DNA from: Acheta domesticus
Lineage: Eukaryota > Arthropoda > Insecta > Orthoptera > Gryllidae
NCBI GenBank assembly: GCA_031308135.1
Contig: JAHLJT010000631.1
Location: forward strand, 177,202,667 to 177,266,666
Reading direction: 5' to 3'
DNA: 64,000 bases
Positions 31,172 through 44,455 of this stretch are shown here, one piece after another. Under the pieces are notes generated by a model. It worked only from the letters and a program-made list of their open reading frames with translations. It was not told the DNA's origin and did no database searches. A program made the translations under genes and the position numbers. Every line of letters starts with the position of its first letter. The stretch's first letter is position 1.

Positions 31172-33670
31172 TGTATGTCATGTCATGCAGATACACACCT
31201 ACAATTTGCATAAAAGTTTGCAATGCATTTCTTTTTCGCGTAGTTTTTTCAATCTATCGTCCAAAGAAATTTTAGGTGAAAACGTTTCACTGCAATATAC
31301 AAAATTTAATTCCATTTGAAACCTGTTAATGTGTCATTGCAAATACGATGCAGTTGCGTAGACAATAATTATATTGTTCCTGCGGACTAGCGTTTTTAAC
31401 GCATTAAATACGCTGTTACGAATAATTTTCCTCTTCAACCATTTTAGTATCGCTACTAAATTAGTTGCCAGTTCGTCATTCCTCAATGCCGTGTTCCACG
31501 TATGATGTTCATCCAATTGTCCTAATACCATTGGCTTCAATATTTCGTTAAAGCTTGCTAATAATCAGTTTCCATAGGTTGCTCTTTCACACTAATGGAC
31601 TCTTTAATTTAATACAATTCTTCTAATGCTGATTATCTTAATAATGTATTGATACATTTTTATTCTATTGACTACATATTGCTCTCGTATCACTCCAATA
31701 AATAGTAACATTCGTTGAAAATTAAGAAAAACGAACATTTTGTTAGTATTAAAATTGCTTCATAACATTTGTTACTCAGTAATTCAGAAAATCGAAATTA
31801 CTTCTTCTCGCTATTTACAATGAAGAACTAAAAGAAAAAAAATATTGGACCTACTTTTCATTTAATATTAAGTAAGAAATTAATGAAAATAATTTCTGGT
31901 TCACTATAATTAAGGATATATTACATTGTAATCTTAATAAAATACTATAAAAATCTCAAATTCCAAAAAAAAAGTCGTATGTGAAGTTCGGTGATGCTAA
32001 AACAAATATCTCAATATGAAAGGGTCTCATTAAGTTCGTGAATTAAATATTTATTGAAATCAAATTAAGAATTTATGTGTAGGTACAAATACATATTAGA
32101 AATCAATACCAAAGAAACTTACAGGTGTGTAGAATAACGTAACACTAATAAGGAAATGTTAACAAGACTTTATTGTTACAAAAGTGGCTCAAATGATAAC
32201 TAAAATATTGAGATAGTAGTTTTAAGAAGCAATTAACAAAAAAGCAAAGTTTATCTTAATTTGATACCCTTTGCCATGGAAATGTCTCTTTTGCTTCTAC
32301 ACTTACATAATATAAATAATATTTAAATCACATTCATTGCATACATTTTACTTTTATGAAGCTATTATTCACTCAGCAAGCTTTTCATTTTTTGATTAAT
32401 GGTTTATTATATAGAATAATGTTTAGGGATTCAATTTGGTTCTTTAGAGTTCGTTTTTATATTCATATTTATTTTTGTTGATGAGGTCTGGTATGGTCAC
32501 TTTGCGGTAAATACGATATTCCTTGAACCGCAGATTTGAAGCGCAAGACTTTTCAGCCTCCTCCCACCACCATCACCACCAAATAAATTGAGCCTCCGTG
32601 TTTTTTCAGACCTTTTTTCACTTTAGCGGCATTTTATATCATTTCTTTCTGCGGGAAGTTAACATGGACAGAATTACAAATTCCTTCGCATCTCAGTCAT
32701 AAACTGGATATTGTCAAAACCTGGGCCACTAGTATTCTTTAACATAATTATAGTTTCTCAAAGGGGAACGAAATATGTTGACTATAATCATTTAATTAAA
32801 TGTTGAAGCAAGTCAAATTGAGGGGAAATGTATTTGACAAAAAATGGGAAAAGTGTACAATAAACCTCATGCAACCGAGACCTTCAAAAGTTCTCACTGT
32901 TTGGAAGTTGAGAGAAATCAGTTTATCAATTTCCATGGGCAGCATGGGCAATTTGAATTAGAGCACAGACCGTGCGTCGTCAACGTAACCAAAGAAGAAA
33001 GTCTACATAATGTGAAGAGTCTGCATAATATAAGTAGGGCCTAATCATTTCATTCTCTCAGTTTCTTTGATTGTTGATTTTCTTCACGTTAATAGGAAAT
33101 GTGTGTGAAAATTGTTTCCATAAATTTTAATTATCTATATCCGTGGAAACCTTCATTTTCTCTGAGGAAATTTTCCATTCGGGAATGGGAAAATATTTTT
33201 TGAAGAAACTGACTAAAGAGAAATTGCACGATCTTTTTGAATGTATTTCTCGCCTTTTTCGGAAAGCATCTCAATATTCGATATTTTGCAAATATCTGGA
33301 AATATTCCTGTGTATAAGGAAGTATTTTAAGATTAACTATTAAAAACCAACCAGCGTAGTTGATATTTTTAAGTAATATGAAGAGGGAGAGAGAAATGTA
33401 TTTTTCGTGCATTTCTATCGAGTGTACCCGAACCCACTGGCAATGAATCTTTTGAACAGTGTAAGGTAAACAAAATAAGAAAGGACTTTTCTTGTCGACA
33501 GGTGAACCGGTGACTGTAGACTTCGGAGGCACAATTGCCTTCGTATCATAAACTAACTTTTCTTACTAACATTGCTCTGGAATGCCAGATGCCACGCTTA
33601 GTACGTTGTCTTCTATTTCTTTTTACTTCTCTGTGTGATGTTTTGAATAAAGCAGAGCTTTTGTGTGTGT
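30190..33670 (+). other. Putative intron 1, AT-rich
   Basis: It contains a (CA)n microsatellite at 31141-31169 and otherwise no recognised gene or repeat. The 3' end reads ttgtgtgtgtgcccgcag, a plausible pyrimidine-rich acceptor. Confidence 0.35.
31141..31169. repeat. (CA)n microsatellite
   Basis: About 14 uninterrupted CA units. Confidence 0.95.
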
Positions 33671-33678
33671 GCCCGCAG

Positions 33679-34227
33679 GAGCAGCATGGCGCCCGCGATG
33701 GTGGCCCCGTTTCGGCACAGCGCGCTGTCGGTGTTCCAGCCGGTGGCGCGGCGCCGGCCGCGCAGCCCGGGCGCGGTGCCGCTGCTGGTGCCGGCGCGGC
33801 CGCGGCCCCGGCCCGCGCCGCTGGCGCGCGAGGCGCTGGCCGCCACCGTGGCCGCCAGCCCCGTGTACGCCGACGCCGCGGCCGCCGTGCTGGCCGCGGG
33901 CGCCGCCGGCAGCGGCAGCAGCAGCCCGCCCGAGACGCTGGTGTCGTGGTGCCACCCGGTGGCCGCCATGTCGGCGGGGCCCTTCTTCGGGCGGTGCGCG
34001 CGCCACCCGCCGCCCTGCGACCAGCCGGCCCCGCCCCCGCGCCCGCCGCCCCCGTCGCTGCGCCTCCTTCGCGCCCCCGTGGACGCGACGCCGCCGCCGC
34101 CCGCGCTCTCCCCGTGCGGCGCGCCCGGGGCAACCGAGGCAGCCGAGGTCATCGACGTGGTGGGGGAGGGCGCCCGCGGCGCCACGCCGCCGCCGCTGCT
34201 GCAGCCGGCCGTCCCGCGCCGCCTCAA
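33679..34227 (+). CDS. GC-rich coding exon of an unrecognised host protein
   Basis: A block of extreme GC content and CpG density stands abruptly in AT-rich DNA. It is bounded by acceptor gcccgcag (ending 33678) and donor caa|gtaagt (from 34228). The frame includes an ATG at 33686 with strong context (A at -3, G at +4): MAPAMVAPFRHSALSVFQ. After that come Arg/Pro-rich and Ala-rich stretches, a Cys/His-containing segment (LVSWCHPVAAMSAGPFFGR) and an acidic segment EAAEVIDVVGEG, ending PAVPRRLK. Exon length from the ATG is 542 nt and it ends in phase 2. The donor 'aa' plus the first G of the exon at 61709 makes AAG (Lys). No known domain is recognised. Because GC-rich DNA leaves all frames open, the frame choice rests on the splice phases and the non-repetitive segments. 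Confidence 0.62.
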
Positions 34228-34263
34228 GTAAGTGGCGTTACTTCCGCATGAAGCCCCTGGAAT

Positions 34264-34860
34264 CTAGGGATGCAACATCGATGCCGAGGTTTTCGAAACA
34301 TGCAAGTGTCTGTAAACAAATCGATATAAACGATTTGATGTTTTAAACCGATATATTGAAACCGATGTTTTTCGAACATCGATGTTTTGTGCACGATATT
34401 TTTACGTTTTCGATGGGTTTTTTCGTAGATGACAAATTCATATAATCACAAATGTGTGAAAGCTAAAATATGATATAATAATCAATGGTACCACTGTGTG
34501 TTTATGTGTTTGAACCGAGTGAACGAGGTTTGCAATACCTTCATCGAGTAGATTATCCCTCGTCCAAGATGACCCTGATGCTGTGGGATTTACTGCGACT
34601 TTATCAACTTTCGCTCATGAGAGAGGCGTTTTTTTAAATTTACATTGTTACATTTGAAATAGAAATTAATATACACGGCCAGTGTATTTTTAAATTATGT
34701 TGCACACGAACACAAGTTAGAAGTTAGCGAGCTTTAAAAAGTCAATGTTTAAAAATATCGATGGTTTTTGGTCGATGTTTTATGAACATTCATGGTTTAA
34801 TTTTGATCATCAATGTTTGGTAACATCGATATTAGTTATTATTAGATCGATCACTACTAG
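34264..34860. mobile_element. hAT-like non-autonomous element
   Basis: The left end tagggatgcaacatcgatg and the inverse of the right end (tagtagtgatcgat) are TAG-type termini as in hAT elements. The subterminal regions are crowded with variants of 'aacatcgatg' (34277, 34362, 34375, 34753, 34823), a hAT-like habit. There is no transposase, and I could not see a clean 8-bp TSD. It sits 36 bp inside the intron after the exon at 33679-34227. Confidence 0.42.
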
Positions 34861-36139
34861 AAATCCGCATTGCGTTACTTAAATATTTGGAATTGAAGTA
34901 GTCTCCTCGTTTTACGCGCTTCGTTTTGACAAACGATTCTGGAATTTAGAGAATGCGCACATGAGAATTGTGGCTTCTGGAAACTCAGAAGTAAATCTAG
35001 TGTTCAGTAGGAATTTGTAGAGCATTCAAGGAATCTCATGACAAATATCAATTGACTTATTTGTAAACATTTCAAATTAAATTTGAAAACACAAAATAAA
35101 ACAAGGCTAACAACAGACTGTCAATCCAAGGAGCAGGCCAGGCAACTACTGGCAACCCAGTTGTAAATAAATTTCTTTTCATTATTTCATATAAGTTTAA
35201 TGCAAAATTAGTGACAACGGATCTGCGGACACCAACTTTCTTTGTGGGCACTCTGAACTATAAAATTTAGAAAAGTGAACTATAAAAAGTTTTCAGTGTG
35301 GCGCTTTTGTTGGTAGATATCCAAAAACTAATTTCATCCTATAATCGTTTACCGCAGAGAAGTATAGAAGTATAAAAATCAGTATTTGCTCCCAATTCAG
35401 AAGAATTACCCCATTTGTGGCAACAATTTGCAGCGTCGCGTCGTCAGTTCCGCGAGCGGAGTTGGATGTACCAATGTATAAATGTTCAGTGTAGCCTGTA
35501 CCTCTGATCACGCTTTCGAAATTTCATGTCATGTTTGTTTCAAAACAATATTACATCTTGGAATATCTGTTGCAATTATTCTACTGCAGTTCCAAAATAT
35601 GACTATTTTCAAAGCAACGCATTAATTATGCAACTGTCAAACCACTAATCGACTAGAATATTCCAATGTCATACTTCGAAGTGACTGAAAAACGAACTAA
35701 GAATTTGGTATCGCCACTTCATTGCTCAGTAGGCCTTAAAACTGAAGAGGATCTAGAGGTTATTTAAAAATAGGGAAATCCTAATGACTGAACGATATAA
35801 TACTAAGACAAGAAATGTAAATGCCCTTCACATCTCCCCTATTTGTCAGACTTGCTTTATGTGGTTTTCACTTCTTCGATCTGCTCAAAGAGGCAACGGT
35901 GGACAAGCATATTCGATCTGATGAAAATATCAAAACGCGGGACATGAGTGCCCGCAATCCAAATAAAAGGATTCCCTTTCCAAGAGGTGCTCATGCACCT
36001 CAAAAGTGATGTAATTCTTGCATTACATATCACAGAGACTATATTTTGGAATGCGATATTCTTATTTTTAATATTCATTAAATTCCTAGATAAAAATTAA
36101 TTCAGGCTTCCATTCGACTCGCCCTAGTTTTAAAAAAAA
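34861..36139. other. Intronic DNA, nothing recognised
   Basis: No protein-like frame or repeat was identified. Confidence 0.35.
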
Positions 36140-36245
36140 CAGATGATGTCCACTTTTTCGTTACGAGGGCCCAACAATAAGAGTTTTTCTGCCAAAAATT
36201 CTCCGTTTTCCTGCGCACGATTACATAACTTTCTCTACTTACGAA
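36140..36245 (+). repeat. Family R fragment
   Basis: It matches the family segment 'ttttcgttac.agggcc', 'caataagagttttt', 'attacataactttctctact'. About 100 bp only. Confidence 0.6.
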
Positions 36246-39200
36246 TTGTAAGACGAGAAAATAAAAAGGATAACTATGACCATTACTTTCCATGCAACGT
36301 TCTACGTGGAAGAAATACTTCCGCATAAAGCAATACATTGAGCAATTGTCTTGAAAGATGGAAAAATACTACAAACAAAAACACGTACGCATCTGCGTAT
36401 TTTGTTCTACCTACAATAACTCTTACAATGAGTTCTCTAATATAAGTCTGTAATTAATAAAAAATATAAAGGCGTTGTTTTATGCAGTTAACGAGATGAT
36501 TAGTTAGTATATATTATCACTTTTGTTCCTACCTTAATAAACATTGCAAAACCTTGCACAATGTTTAGAATTGCGTACTAGGTCAGGGGTGTTCCACTTG
36601 CTAGGGCCACAGCTACAACCTTTGATATGATTCGGGCAATATTTACAGTACTCGGGCGATCTACACCTGACTTCCCCAGTATTATTGATCTCGGCAGTTT
36701 TTTCCGGCTTCTCTGAAACGAGGGAGGGGAATGAAACCATGCGTGATATCAGGAATGGATATCGTGATATCAGGAATAGAACCATGCATAATACAGAAAG
36801 ATGCATTGGAACGATATTGAATTTCTGAATTTACTAGAAAAAAATCTTTAACTCCAACTTAACCTATTTTTATATTAATTGGGTGTTGTTCCCGGATCCG
36901 TGCGTGCGCTAGGCTCGCTATGTTCTCGCCCGACATGGCAACAAGGGACTTCCACTTTTGACCAAAAACCTCTTTCGCGGGCGACAATAAATGGCACTCA
37001 GATGAACAATCCTTCTCCAGATGAAACGTGAATACTCCAGGTTTCAGAAATAATTTTCGAGTTACGAATAAGTGTTCAAAAACTCTGAAATCACTTTAGT
37101 AGGTAAACTACTAGTGCTACAAAATGGCAGAGACTTACTAGAACAAATTATGTATTAAAACGATAAATATTTTTTCGCAAATTAAGAACCTCTAATATTC
37201 AATCGACCCGTTTAGTGTTGTAATTAAACGAATCTATCTTAATAAAAATGCTTAGTTAATAGCCCACAATGTCAAAACTATTGTTTCGAAACTTGTGTGG
37301 TGAAAAATTATTGTTTTACGTTTTTAATTATTTTGATTTTTTTACCATAGTAAAAGTGCTCTAGTAAAAATGGCACTACTTCAATTTTTATTAAGCCAAA
37401 ACAATCAAACAAAGATCAAAATTTTTGCTCCCACTATGAAAACTGTATTATTGAAGGCAAGGGATTTGGTTGTAATTAAATGTTCTTCAAAATCAAATTT
37501 TTAAAAGATGTCATGCACATTTTTTTTAAAAAATATTAGTAGTTTATAGATAATTTAACTAAAATCGAATGAAATAAAATTCGTAAAAGAGATTTTCTGG
37601 AAAACTGCTCCAAATAGTTTCATTAAATGTTCTGCATGGATAAGTTACTTAATCTCAAGGCATCAGAACTATTTTGATTAATAGCTTTCATTTTCAATGA
37701 ATTACAGATGTATAATTGACCGAAATTAAAATCTATTAAAATTAATGTCGTTAATATTTATATTCGAGAAAAACTCATGATTTAATGATTAATGGTTTGT
37801 AAATAGAAATGCTTCAAATGAACATAAATGATGATTTTCCAAAATTCCAAAGTTTTTAGCAAAAGAGAACAAAAAAGGAAAATTATTAAAATCATTGAAA
37901 CCATATTTTCTCAAATTGGCTGTAATTTTTTCTTTAAAATTACCACATAAAAACAGTTCATTCGTCTTTGACACCCCTAAAGATTATTTTTCATTAAATT
38001 ATTAAGGGATTCGAAATATGCACAATAAATGCGAAAAATATAGGTTTTTTTTATCAAGCAATACATAAAATATCGATTTTATGGAAACGAAAAATTAACA
38101 AGCTCGTTAATTGGAAAGATTTTTAAATATTGTCTAATACCATTTTGTAATATTTTGGTTAAAAAAATGTTATTGGGAGTGGGAGTCAATAGAAAATTGA
38201 ATAAAGCTTACATCAGTGTTTTCAAGGCAGCTAATTTCTAATATAGACGCCGGTGGCGATTTCTCCAGTCATGTTATTTTACATCTTGTGTTCAGTAGTG
38301 GCAATTGTATGATTCTATGTTTTTAGAAGTAACAATTGAATTACTGATGTACTTAGTAATATTCAATATTTTAGTTTCTCTAGTTTTTGCAAATTTATAT
38401 TTATATTCACTGATTCGATTTAGTAATTTCTTTTGTTTCGTTACACTAGCTTTAGATTCAATATTTTCTCTTCTTGCCCAGTATAATGTTCTGAAGATTA
38501 AATAACAGTGTATAATATTTCCAGATTAATTCCAGATATTCCAGATTAAATTCCAAAATTTAATATGTTAAAATGGGTATTTCCAAAGTAAACCAAAATG
38601 TTTTTTGTTTAACCGTTATTCACGACTGGTGCACACAACTTCCTATCCAGAGTCGTTGAACTTCGGTGAACTATATCTTCGTACACGGATTGTTTACATT
38701 TAAGGGACCTTGTCAGAAATGGAGGGTGTTTTCCTGACTTAATTCTACACAAAAATAATGCTGTATGTCTTTATGAGTGCTAAGACTATAGAAACCATTT
38801 TTGAGTTTTATTACTAAATGTTCATAAACACCAAACTTATATTATTCCTTCATAAGCATATAATCTAAAAATTTAGAAATGTATCAAAGAATACTTTTCT
38901 TGTAAGTATGTAAGGGAAAATGAAAATACCGATTCATTTTTTTCTCCTACGGATATTTTATTTCCGCTAGGTATACAAATATCAAATTTCCGGGAATGAC
39001 GAAATATTCTCCATATCTAATAGGCATTTAAGAACCTAGCTTGTGTAGTTTAAAAATATAATTACCTGAATATCAGAAAAGGTAACTTTTCGAAAATGAG
39101 AAAAAACTGTAAACATATATTTGCGACACATCCATTGAATCCTAGGTTGATAAACTACTAATTTCTGAGTTTCATTTTTTCTCTTTTTCTCTTAAATTTC

Positions 39201-39300
39201 TTTCTTACTCTGGCCTCTATACGCATTCAGGTATTTTTATTTCTATCATATAACTTTATTTATATTTAAAAAGTCTTCATATTGTCAGTCGCGTCAGTCA
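36246..39300. other. AT-rich intronic DNA with one repeat scrap
   Basis: A scrap of the family R 5' end ('agtgctacaaaatggcagagactt') lies at about 37108-37131. Nothing else is recognised in this 3-kb stretch. Confidence 0.4.
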
Positions 39301-39304
39301 CATA

Positions 39305-39955
39305 TTGCAGAAAGAATTACACATGAGAAAACTTTACGCTAGAAGGGAGCCTTTCTCGTTCCCTGCCGATCAAAAAAGCATTCGCATGGAACTATCCGAA
39401 CAGTGCTTGGCTCCTTTTAATAAAAACGAAAGTGATGTTTTGTTTCGATACTTGGCAATGAATGAAAAATGGATTCACCAACACACACCAGAAACACAAT
39501 TCAAGCAGTGGATAAATGCCGGTTCTTAGGCTACGAAGAAAAAAAAATCGATGCCATCGGTGGTAAAGGTCATGGCTTTGCTATTTTAGGATGCAAAAGG
39601 AACTGTTAATCAATTATCTTGCAAAGGGAAAGGAGTACAACAGTAACTGGGTAATACCATTCCAACCTACCGAATGTGAATGCAAAAATTCGTGAAAATA
39701 GACCTGCAGAAGAAACACGTCATTTTCCATCAAAACAATCCTCATTCTCCTACAAGTGTTTTGACAATCGGAAAAATGATATGTTGGGGATAGAACATCC
39801 ATCGTTTTCGCTAGATTTGGCTCCCTCAGACTTCCGCCTCTTTCCAAAACTCAAAATCATTGTCGGTGTCAGCGTTTTTGTCCAATAAAGAATCAATTGA
39901 AACTATAGATCGGTACTTCGGGGCATTTCCGAACGCACACTAGACGGGATAATAG
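39305..39955 (+). pseudogene. mariner transposase, degenerate
   Basis: A mariner-family transposase beginning mid-gene: RKLYARREP, then ELSEQCLAPFNKN, RYLAMNEKWIHQHTPE (near 39460), the linker with LINYLAKGK (near 39610), then HQNNPHSPT (near 39730), and SLDLAPSDFRLFPKLK (near 39815). In active mariners the catalytic motifs read MDETWIHHYTPE, HQDNAPCH and YSPDLAPSDF. Here the first two aspartates are asparagines, while the third (the second D of DLAPSD) is kept. The N-terminal DNA-binding half is missing and there are at least three frame changes. No inverted termini were found. Confidence 0.82.
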
Positions 39956-40277
39956 GCTAGAATTATGATAGATGAAATGCTCCACTCATAATTATGTCTT
40001 CAAACATAAATTAAACAGTTATACATGCCTCGGAAAGGAGTAAAACAGAAAGCTCCTTAAAACGTTTCGTTTTTGCTGCCAATTCGCCTTCAAATTCGTA
40101 CGTTTTTAAAAATTTAAAATAATATGAAATTACAAATAAACGAATACTATTATAAAAATATTGAAGATACTGCAGTTACTCACTTCTAGCTTCTGCTTTT
40201 GGATAAACGTATATACGGATATTCGGATAAACGTATTTCCAAAGTTTCCGAAGATTAGTGTTAATTTCATTGAATAA

Positions 40278-41600
40278 GCTAGTGGTGCTACAGAATGGCA
40301 CAGACGTTCTCGTAATAGTTTTCTATTTCTTTGGTCTGGGCTAGATATTCGGACTTGCCACATACTCTTGCCAGTTGCCATCTACAGCAGCCCAAAGTAC
40401 ATTATCTAAAAAAACTTGTCTCAATTTTTCGGTTTCCTAATTGTGGAACCGAAATACTACTTTAACAATATTAAAGAAGAGTAAAACCTAGTCCTAAAGG
40501 GCAATTTTCATTGACAAATTTGGAAATACGTTTGGTTTTAAGATAATGGCGGTTAAGCGGTACTGAAAATGCGAAATTGGAAGCTCTTTTTTCCAGAAAG
40601 TTTTTGAGTTTCTGAAAACCTTCATTGGAAGTAATTTGAAACACTTCCTCTCACAAATGCAATAATGAAGAAGGAAATAATATACTAATAAAAACTAGTA
40701 TTTTTTAAAACAAAAGTACACAACAATATGGCAATGGCGTTTATGTCATCTCAAACAGTACATGTAGCACTATCCGTGTCAAAAGTTTAAAGAAAAAAAT
40801 TGTTATTTGTTGCCGTTTTCGAGAAAATCTTGATTTTTATGTTTGTAAATTGCACTAATTGCAAGCAATATTGCGCGAAAACTATCCAAATTTTAAAAAA
40901 ATGCAGATAAGCTTAATGAAAGAATTAACTATGGACAGAAAATTCCATTTGATGACAAAATCTCTACCTATATCAATTTTGTAGTTGTAGGAAGACGCCG
41001 AAAAAAAATCAAACTTTTGCAATTATCGAAACTTCAGAGAAATAACAATGAAAATCGGCTCTATGCCACCTTTATAAGTGTATTTTACTCTGTTCTTACC
41101 AGAAATTTAAAGAAAAAATTTGGTGCAATTTTTGAGAAAATTTAGAAAATGTCCCAACGGTTAATGTAAAATCACCCCAAAAATTATTGTTTTTCAAAAT
41201 CGCAAAGCTTCGACTCAGGCCAGATCGAAAAGAGTTTCTTCAATTTGGAAAAACTTCTACACATGGTTTAGGTGCCAGTGCTGTTCACATACACCAGACG
41301 AAGAGTCGGACGGACGGACGGACGGACGGGCGGACATTTTTCCGTTAATCAACTTTTCGGTGTCAAGGACCAATAATATCTGGATTCTAGCTACACTACG
41401 TTTTAGAGGATTTTTATTTTTAAATTTAACAACTGAATTCTTCTACTTTTTCGTTATCAGGGCACGGCAATAAGAGTTTTCTCCCAAAAAATTGCCGTTT
41501 CTTCGTGCAGCATTACATAACGTTTTCTCTACTGCGTGGGCGATAGCGAGAAAGTAATCTCTACTGTGTAAGCGGTATCGAGAAAATGAAAAGGTGGTGT
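40278..41600 (+). repeat. Family R dispersed repeat, copy 3 (nearly complete)
   Basis: It starts agtggtgctacagaatggca at about 40280 and ends near the 'gcattacataacgttttctctact' terminus and 'gagaaagtaa'. In between lie the long A/T-rich degenerate internal modules and a short pure tract ggacggacggacggacgg at about 41310-41330, placed between 'gtgttcacat' and 'ttttccgtt'. It is non-coding. Confidence 0.75.
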
Positions 41601-41649
41601 TTAGTAGGCCTGAATACGGAATATTGTAATACTGCCTAACGGTTACAAT

Positions 41650-41880
41650 TAGTTGTTACAATTAGTTATGTGCTTTTATAGTACTCAGCCCGCGGTCGGA
41701 CATCATGGATTTGCGGGACCGGATGTTGTTTCCATAAAGTTTGTAAATCTTAAGGAAAGTGAGGTAAGAAATTTACGGCAAATGTGTCATTTAAGGGTAC
41801 AAAAATGTATGTTTTTAGGTTCTGAGAATACTATCACCATGACAACAAATTCTGTTGAATTCATTTAGATGTGTGCACAG
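41650..41880. repeat. Diverged Penelope-element end fragment
   Basis: The block around 'cccgcggtcggacatcatgg' (41688-41735) recurs in diverged form at 42241-42290, inside the Penelope-like endonuclease region. This suggests an older, partial duplicate of the element's 3' end beside it. Confidence 0.4.
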
Positions 41881-42039
41881 TAAGACTATAATTTCTGTAC
41901 TTCTCAAGTATGCATACACCAAATAAAACAGTACACCAAATAAAACAACCCTACATGCTTACACAAAACAACAACAACACAAACAACCCAACATGCATAC
42001 ACCAAATAAAACAACCCATCGTGTTCATATGGAAGTAAA

Positions 42040-42765
42040 ATACAGCATCTACTTGGCTGTCGTAGGCACAAGTGCCAACGTTTCGGCCACCATTCTGCGG
42101 CCTTCCTCAGGGCGAAATGCGCTGAGAGTTCTGCGCACAAGTTAAATGTAGAGTTAGGTTCCCCTCCTCGCGTCAGCCGGTTGGTTGGGTGATCGGTCAA
42201 TCGTGGAACGGGCCCCCCGGGCGGGGTGGGAGAAGGCGCTCCGCCCGCGGTCGGACGTCACGGATCTGCGGGACCGCATGTGGTGGTAAAAGAGATGTTT
42301 TCAGGGCTCGTGGAGAGGTCAGCAAAGAGGTTGTGGGGATTTGTAAGAATTTCCCATCTGTTTTACCCTCTTCGATCTCCAGCGGTGTTTTCTGGCTAGG
42401 AGACGGATGTTATCAAACAGAATGGCGAGGTCAGTTTTCCATGCGTGGAGGGTACGGCCGATTTATTTGTTATTGTATTGTATGGCGTGTGTTCGCGGAG
42501 GCTTTCCTCAATGCCTGTCTCGCCGATGTAACTGTGGCCACAGCTGCATGGGATCTCATATACCGGACGAACATATACCTTGCGATTGTCATCGTCACTA
42601 GGTGGGGTAATGTTAGCAGTGCTAGAGGTCGGCGCTGCCAGCCGTACAACTTTGTGGCAGCTAGCACTGAGTCCATTAGCTCAAAAAATGCCCTTGAGGA
42701 GGTCCATTTAGAGTCTAAAGATTTCTCTTACCAGGGCTCGAATTCTGATGACCTAAAAATTCTTT
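42040..42765 (-). pseudogene. Penelope-like element: GIY-YIG endonuclease part
   Basis: On the minus strand a frame near 42590-42490 reads VYEIPCSCGHSYIGETG, the GIY-YIG core of Penelope-like elements, followed by LREHT. Further 3', a segment near 42110 reads EEGRRMVAETLAL, which resembles the C-terminal tail seen in many Penelope-like elements. The intervening region has stops and frame changes. The reverse transcriptase half lies at 46.1-47.2 kb on the same strand, separated by about 3.3 kb of later insertions. Such elements encode one protein with RT and GIY-YIG domains. Confidence 0.75.
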
Positions 42766-42769
42766 AAAA

Positions 42770-43140
42770 ATGACCAATAAAAAGATTTAAAATATGAGAA
42801 AAGTGACCTATAAAATGACTTAAAAATAAGGGGAGAATGCTCTAATTTTTTAAATAATACTCAAACATTTGTATGAAAATGTTTATTCAATATATTCTAC
42901 AGATTTAAATAAAGCTTGTTTATATGAATTTATATTTAATATAAAGTCTTTATTTTAGGAGGAAATAATATCTTTAGCTCCGACCTCAACTGTCGATTTC
43001 AAAAGGTCGAGGAAGTTACCGAAGATCCATGCGATTTAGAGAGTTCGAAAAACAGAGTTCACGGTAGTAGTGAATTTCATCATGAACTGAAGATACAATA
43101 AAAATTTTGTTTTAGTGTGTTATTGTAAATTCATTCATAA
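42770..43140. other. AT-rich DNA between the Penelope relic and family R
   Basis: It has repeated 'gaccta(t)aaaa' motifs (42747-42830), which also occur at 46103 and 54384. It may be the flank of another inserted element. No gene is seen. Confidence 0.3.
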
Positions 43141-43144
43141 ATTC

Positions 43145-44455
43145 CTATTGGTAGAACGAAAATATTAATTTTAGAATATTAAAGAACACAAAAACCTAGC
43201 CGTAAATGGTAATTTTCTTTTAAAAATAGTGTGCGGTTTAAGAGAAAATGGCGTTTTAGCGCTACTAAAAATGCGAAATTTGAAGTTCATTTTCACAGAA
43301 AATTTTTGAGTTTTCAAAATACTTTATTTGAAGTTATTTGAAGCACTTACACTCACTAATATAATAATCTTTACAAATTGCGGATAATGTGCACATTAAA
43401 GATGTGAGAGATATTTCAAAAAATTACATTTATATAATTTTTGAAAAAACAAAAACAAAAAAAACTCAAAATAAACTTTACTTCATATTAAAGTGTGTAA
43501 TTATCACTATCCTTTACAAAAGTTTCAAGAACAAATTTGCAGCCATATATGAGAAAATAGTGTTTGAGCATTTCTGAAAATGCCGAAATTTGAGCTACTA
43601 TTCACAGAAAACGGTTGTGTTTTCGAGAAACTTTACTTGACATTATTTAAAGTATATATACTCGTAAATATAATAATGTAAAAAATCGCCGATAATGTAA
43701 ATATTAACGACGTGAGAGACAAGTAAAAACATTTACATTTTTGTAATTTTTGAAAAAAACAACCGACATATTGCACGCAATATTGCGCGAAAGATACTAA
43801 AATTTTCGAAAAAATGTAGATGATCTCACAGAAAGAACTCACTATGAAGAAAAAAAATTATTTGAAGGAAAAATATCTATCTTCAAATTTGTAGTTTCAG
43901 AAAGACACCGTAAAAATTTTAAACTTTTGCAATTTTCAAAAATTCAGAGTTATTCGTGAATATCGGACCTATGCCATGTAAATAAGTGTATTTTACTCTA
44001 TTCATACAAGAAATTTAAAGAAAAAATTTGGAGCCGTTTTTGTGAAAATCTTGAAAATCCCCGGGGGGCTTCATATAAAGTACCCCCAAATTTGAAGAAT
44101 CTTTTTCAAAATCTCAAAGCTTCGACTAGAAGCAGATCGACCGGGGAATATCCATTTTGGAAGAATTCGTAAGTATGGTTTAGGCGCTAGCAGTGTTCAC
44201 AGACGGACAGACGTACGGACGTTTTCCTTTACATTGGTTTTTCGGTATCAAGGACCCACAAAACAGGGTATCTGGCTAGAGCACGTGTTAGAGGATTTTT
44301 TTTCTTAATTTAGCAACTGGTTTTATCCACTTCTTCGTTTTCACGGCCCGGCAAATTTTTTCCGTCGAAAATTGGCCATTTTTTCGCGCAGCATTACATA
44401 ACTTTCCCTATACTACGTATATCACTCCGTGTATACGTCCGTATACGAGAAAGTA
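43145..44455 (+). repeat. Family R dispersed repeat, copy 4
   Basis: 5'-truncated copy starting in the 'cctattggtagaacg' segment. It contains two diverged internal modules of about 330 bp in tandem, around 43250-43540 and 43545-43780, each with 'aatgc.gaaattt.ag', 'cacagaaaa', 'cgagaaactttacttga', 'ataataatgt', 'gcggataatgt'. It ends at 'gtatacgagaaagtaa' (about 44455) and is followed directly by the next copy. The GGAC tract is short (about 44205-44220). Confidence 0.78.

Noticed and set aside
33546..34227. Antisense and alternative-frame ORFs of 127-238 codons over the GC-rich exon
   Set aside because: GC-rich DNA rarely has stops. Splice phase and strong start context favour the frame of the ATG at 33686.
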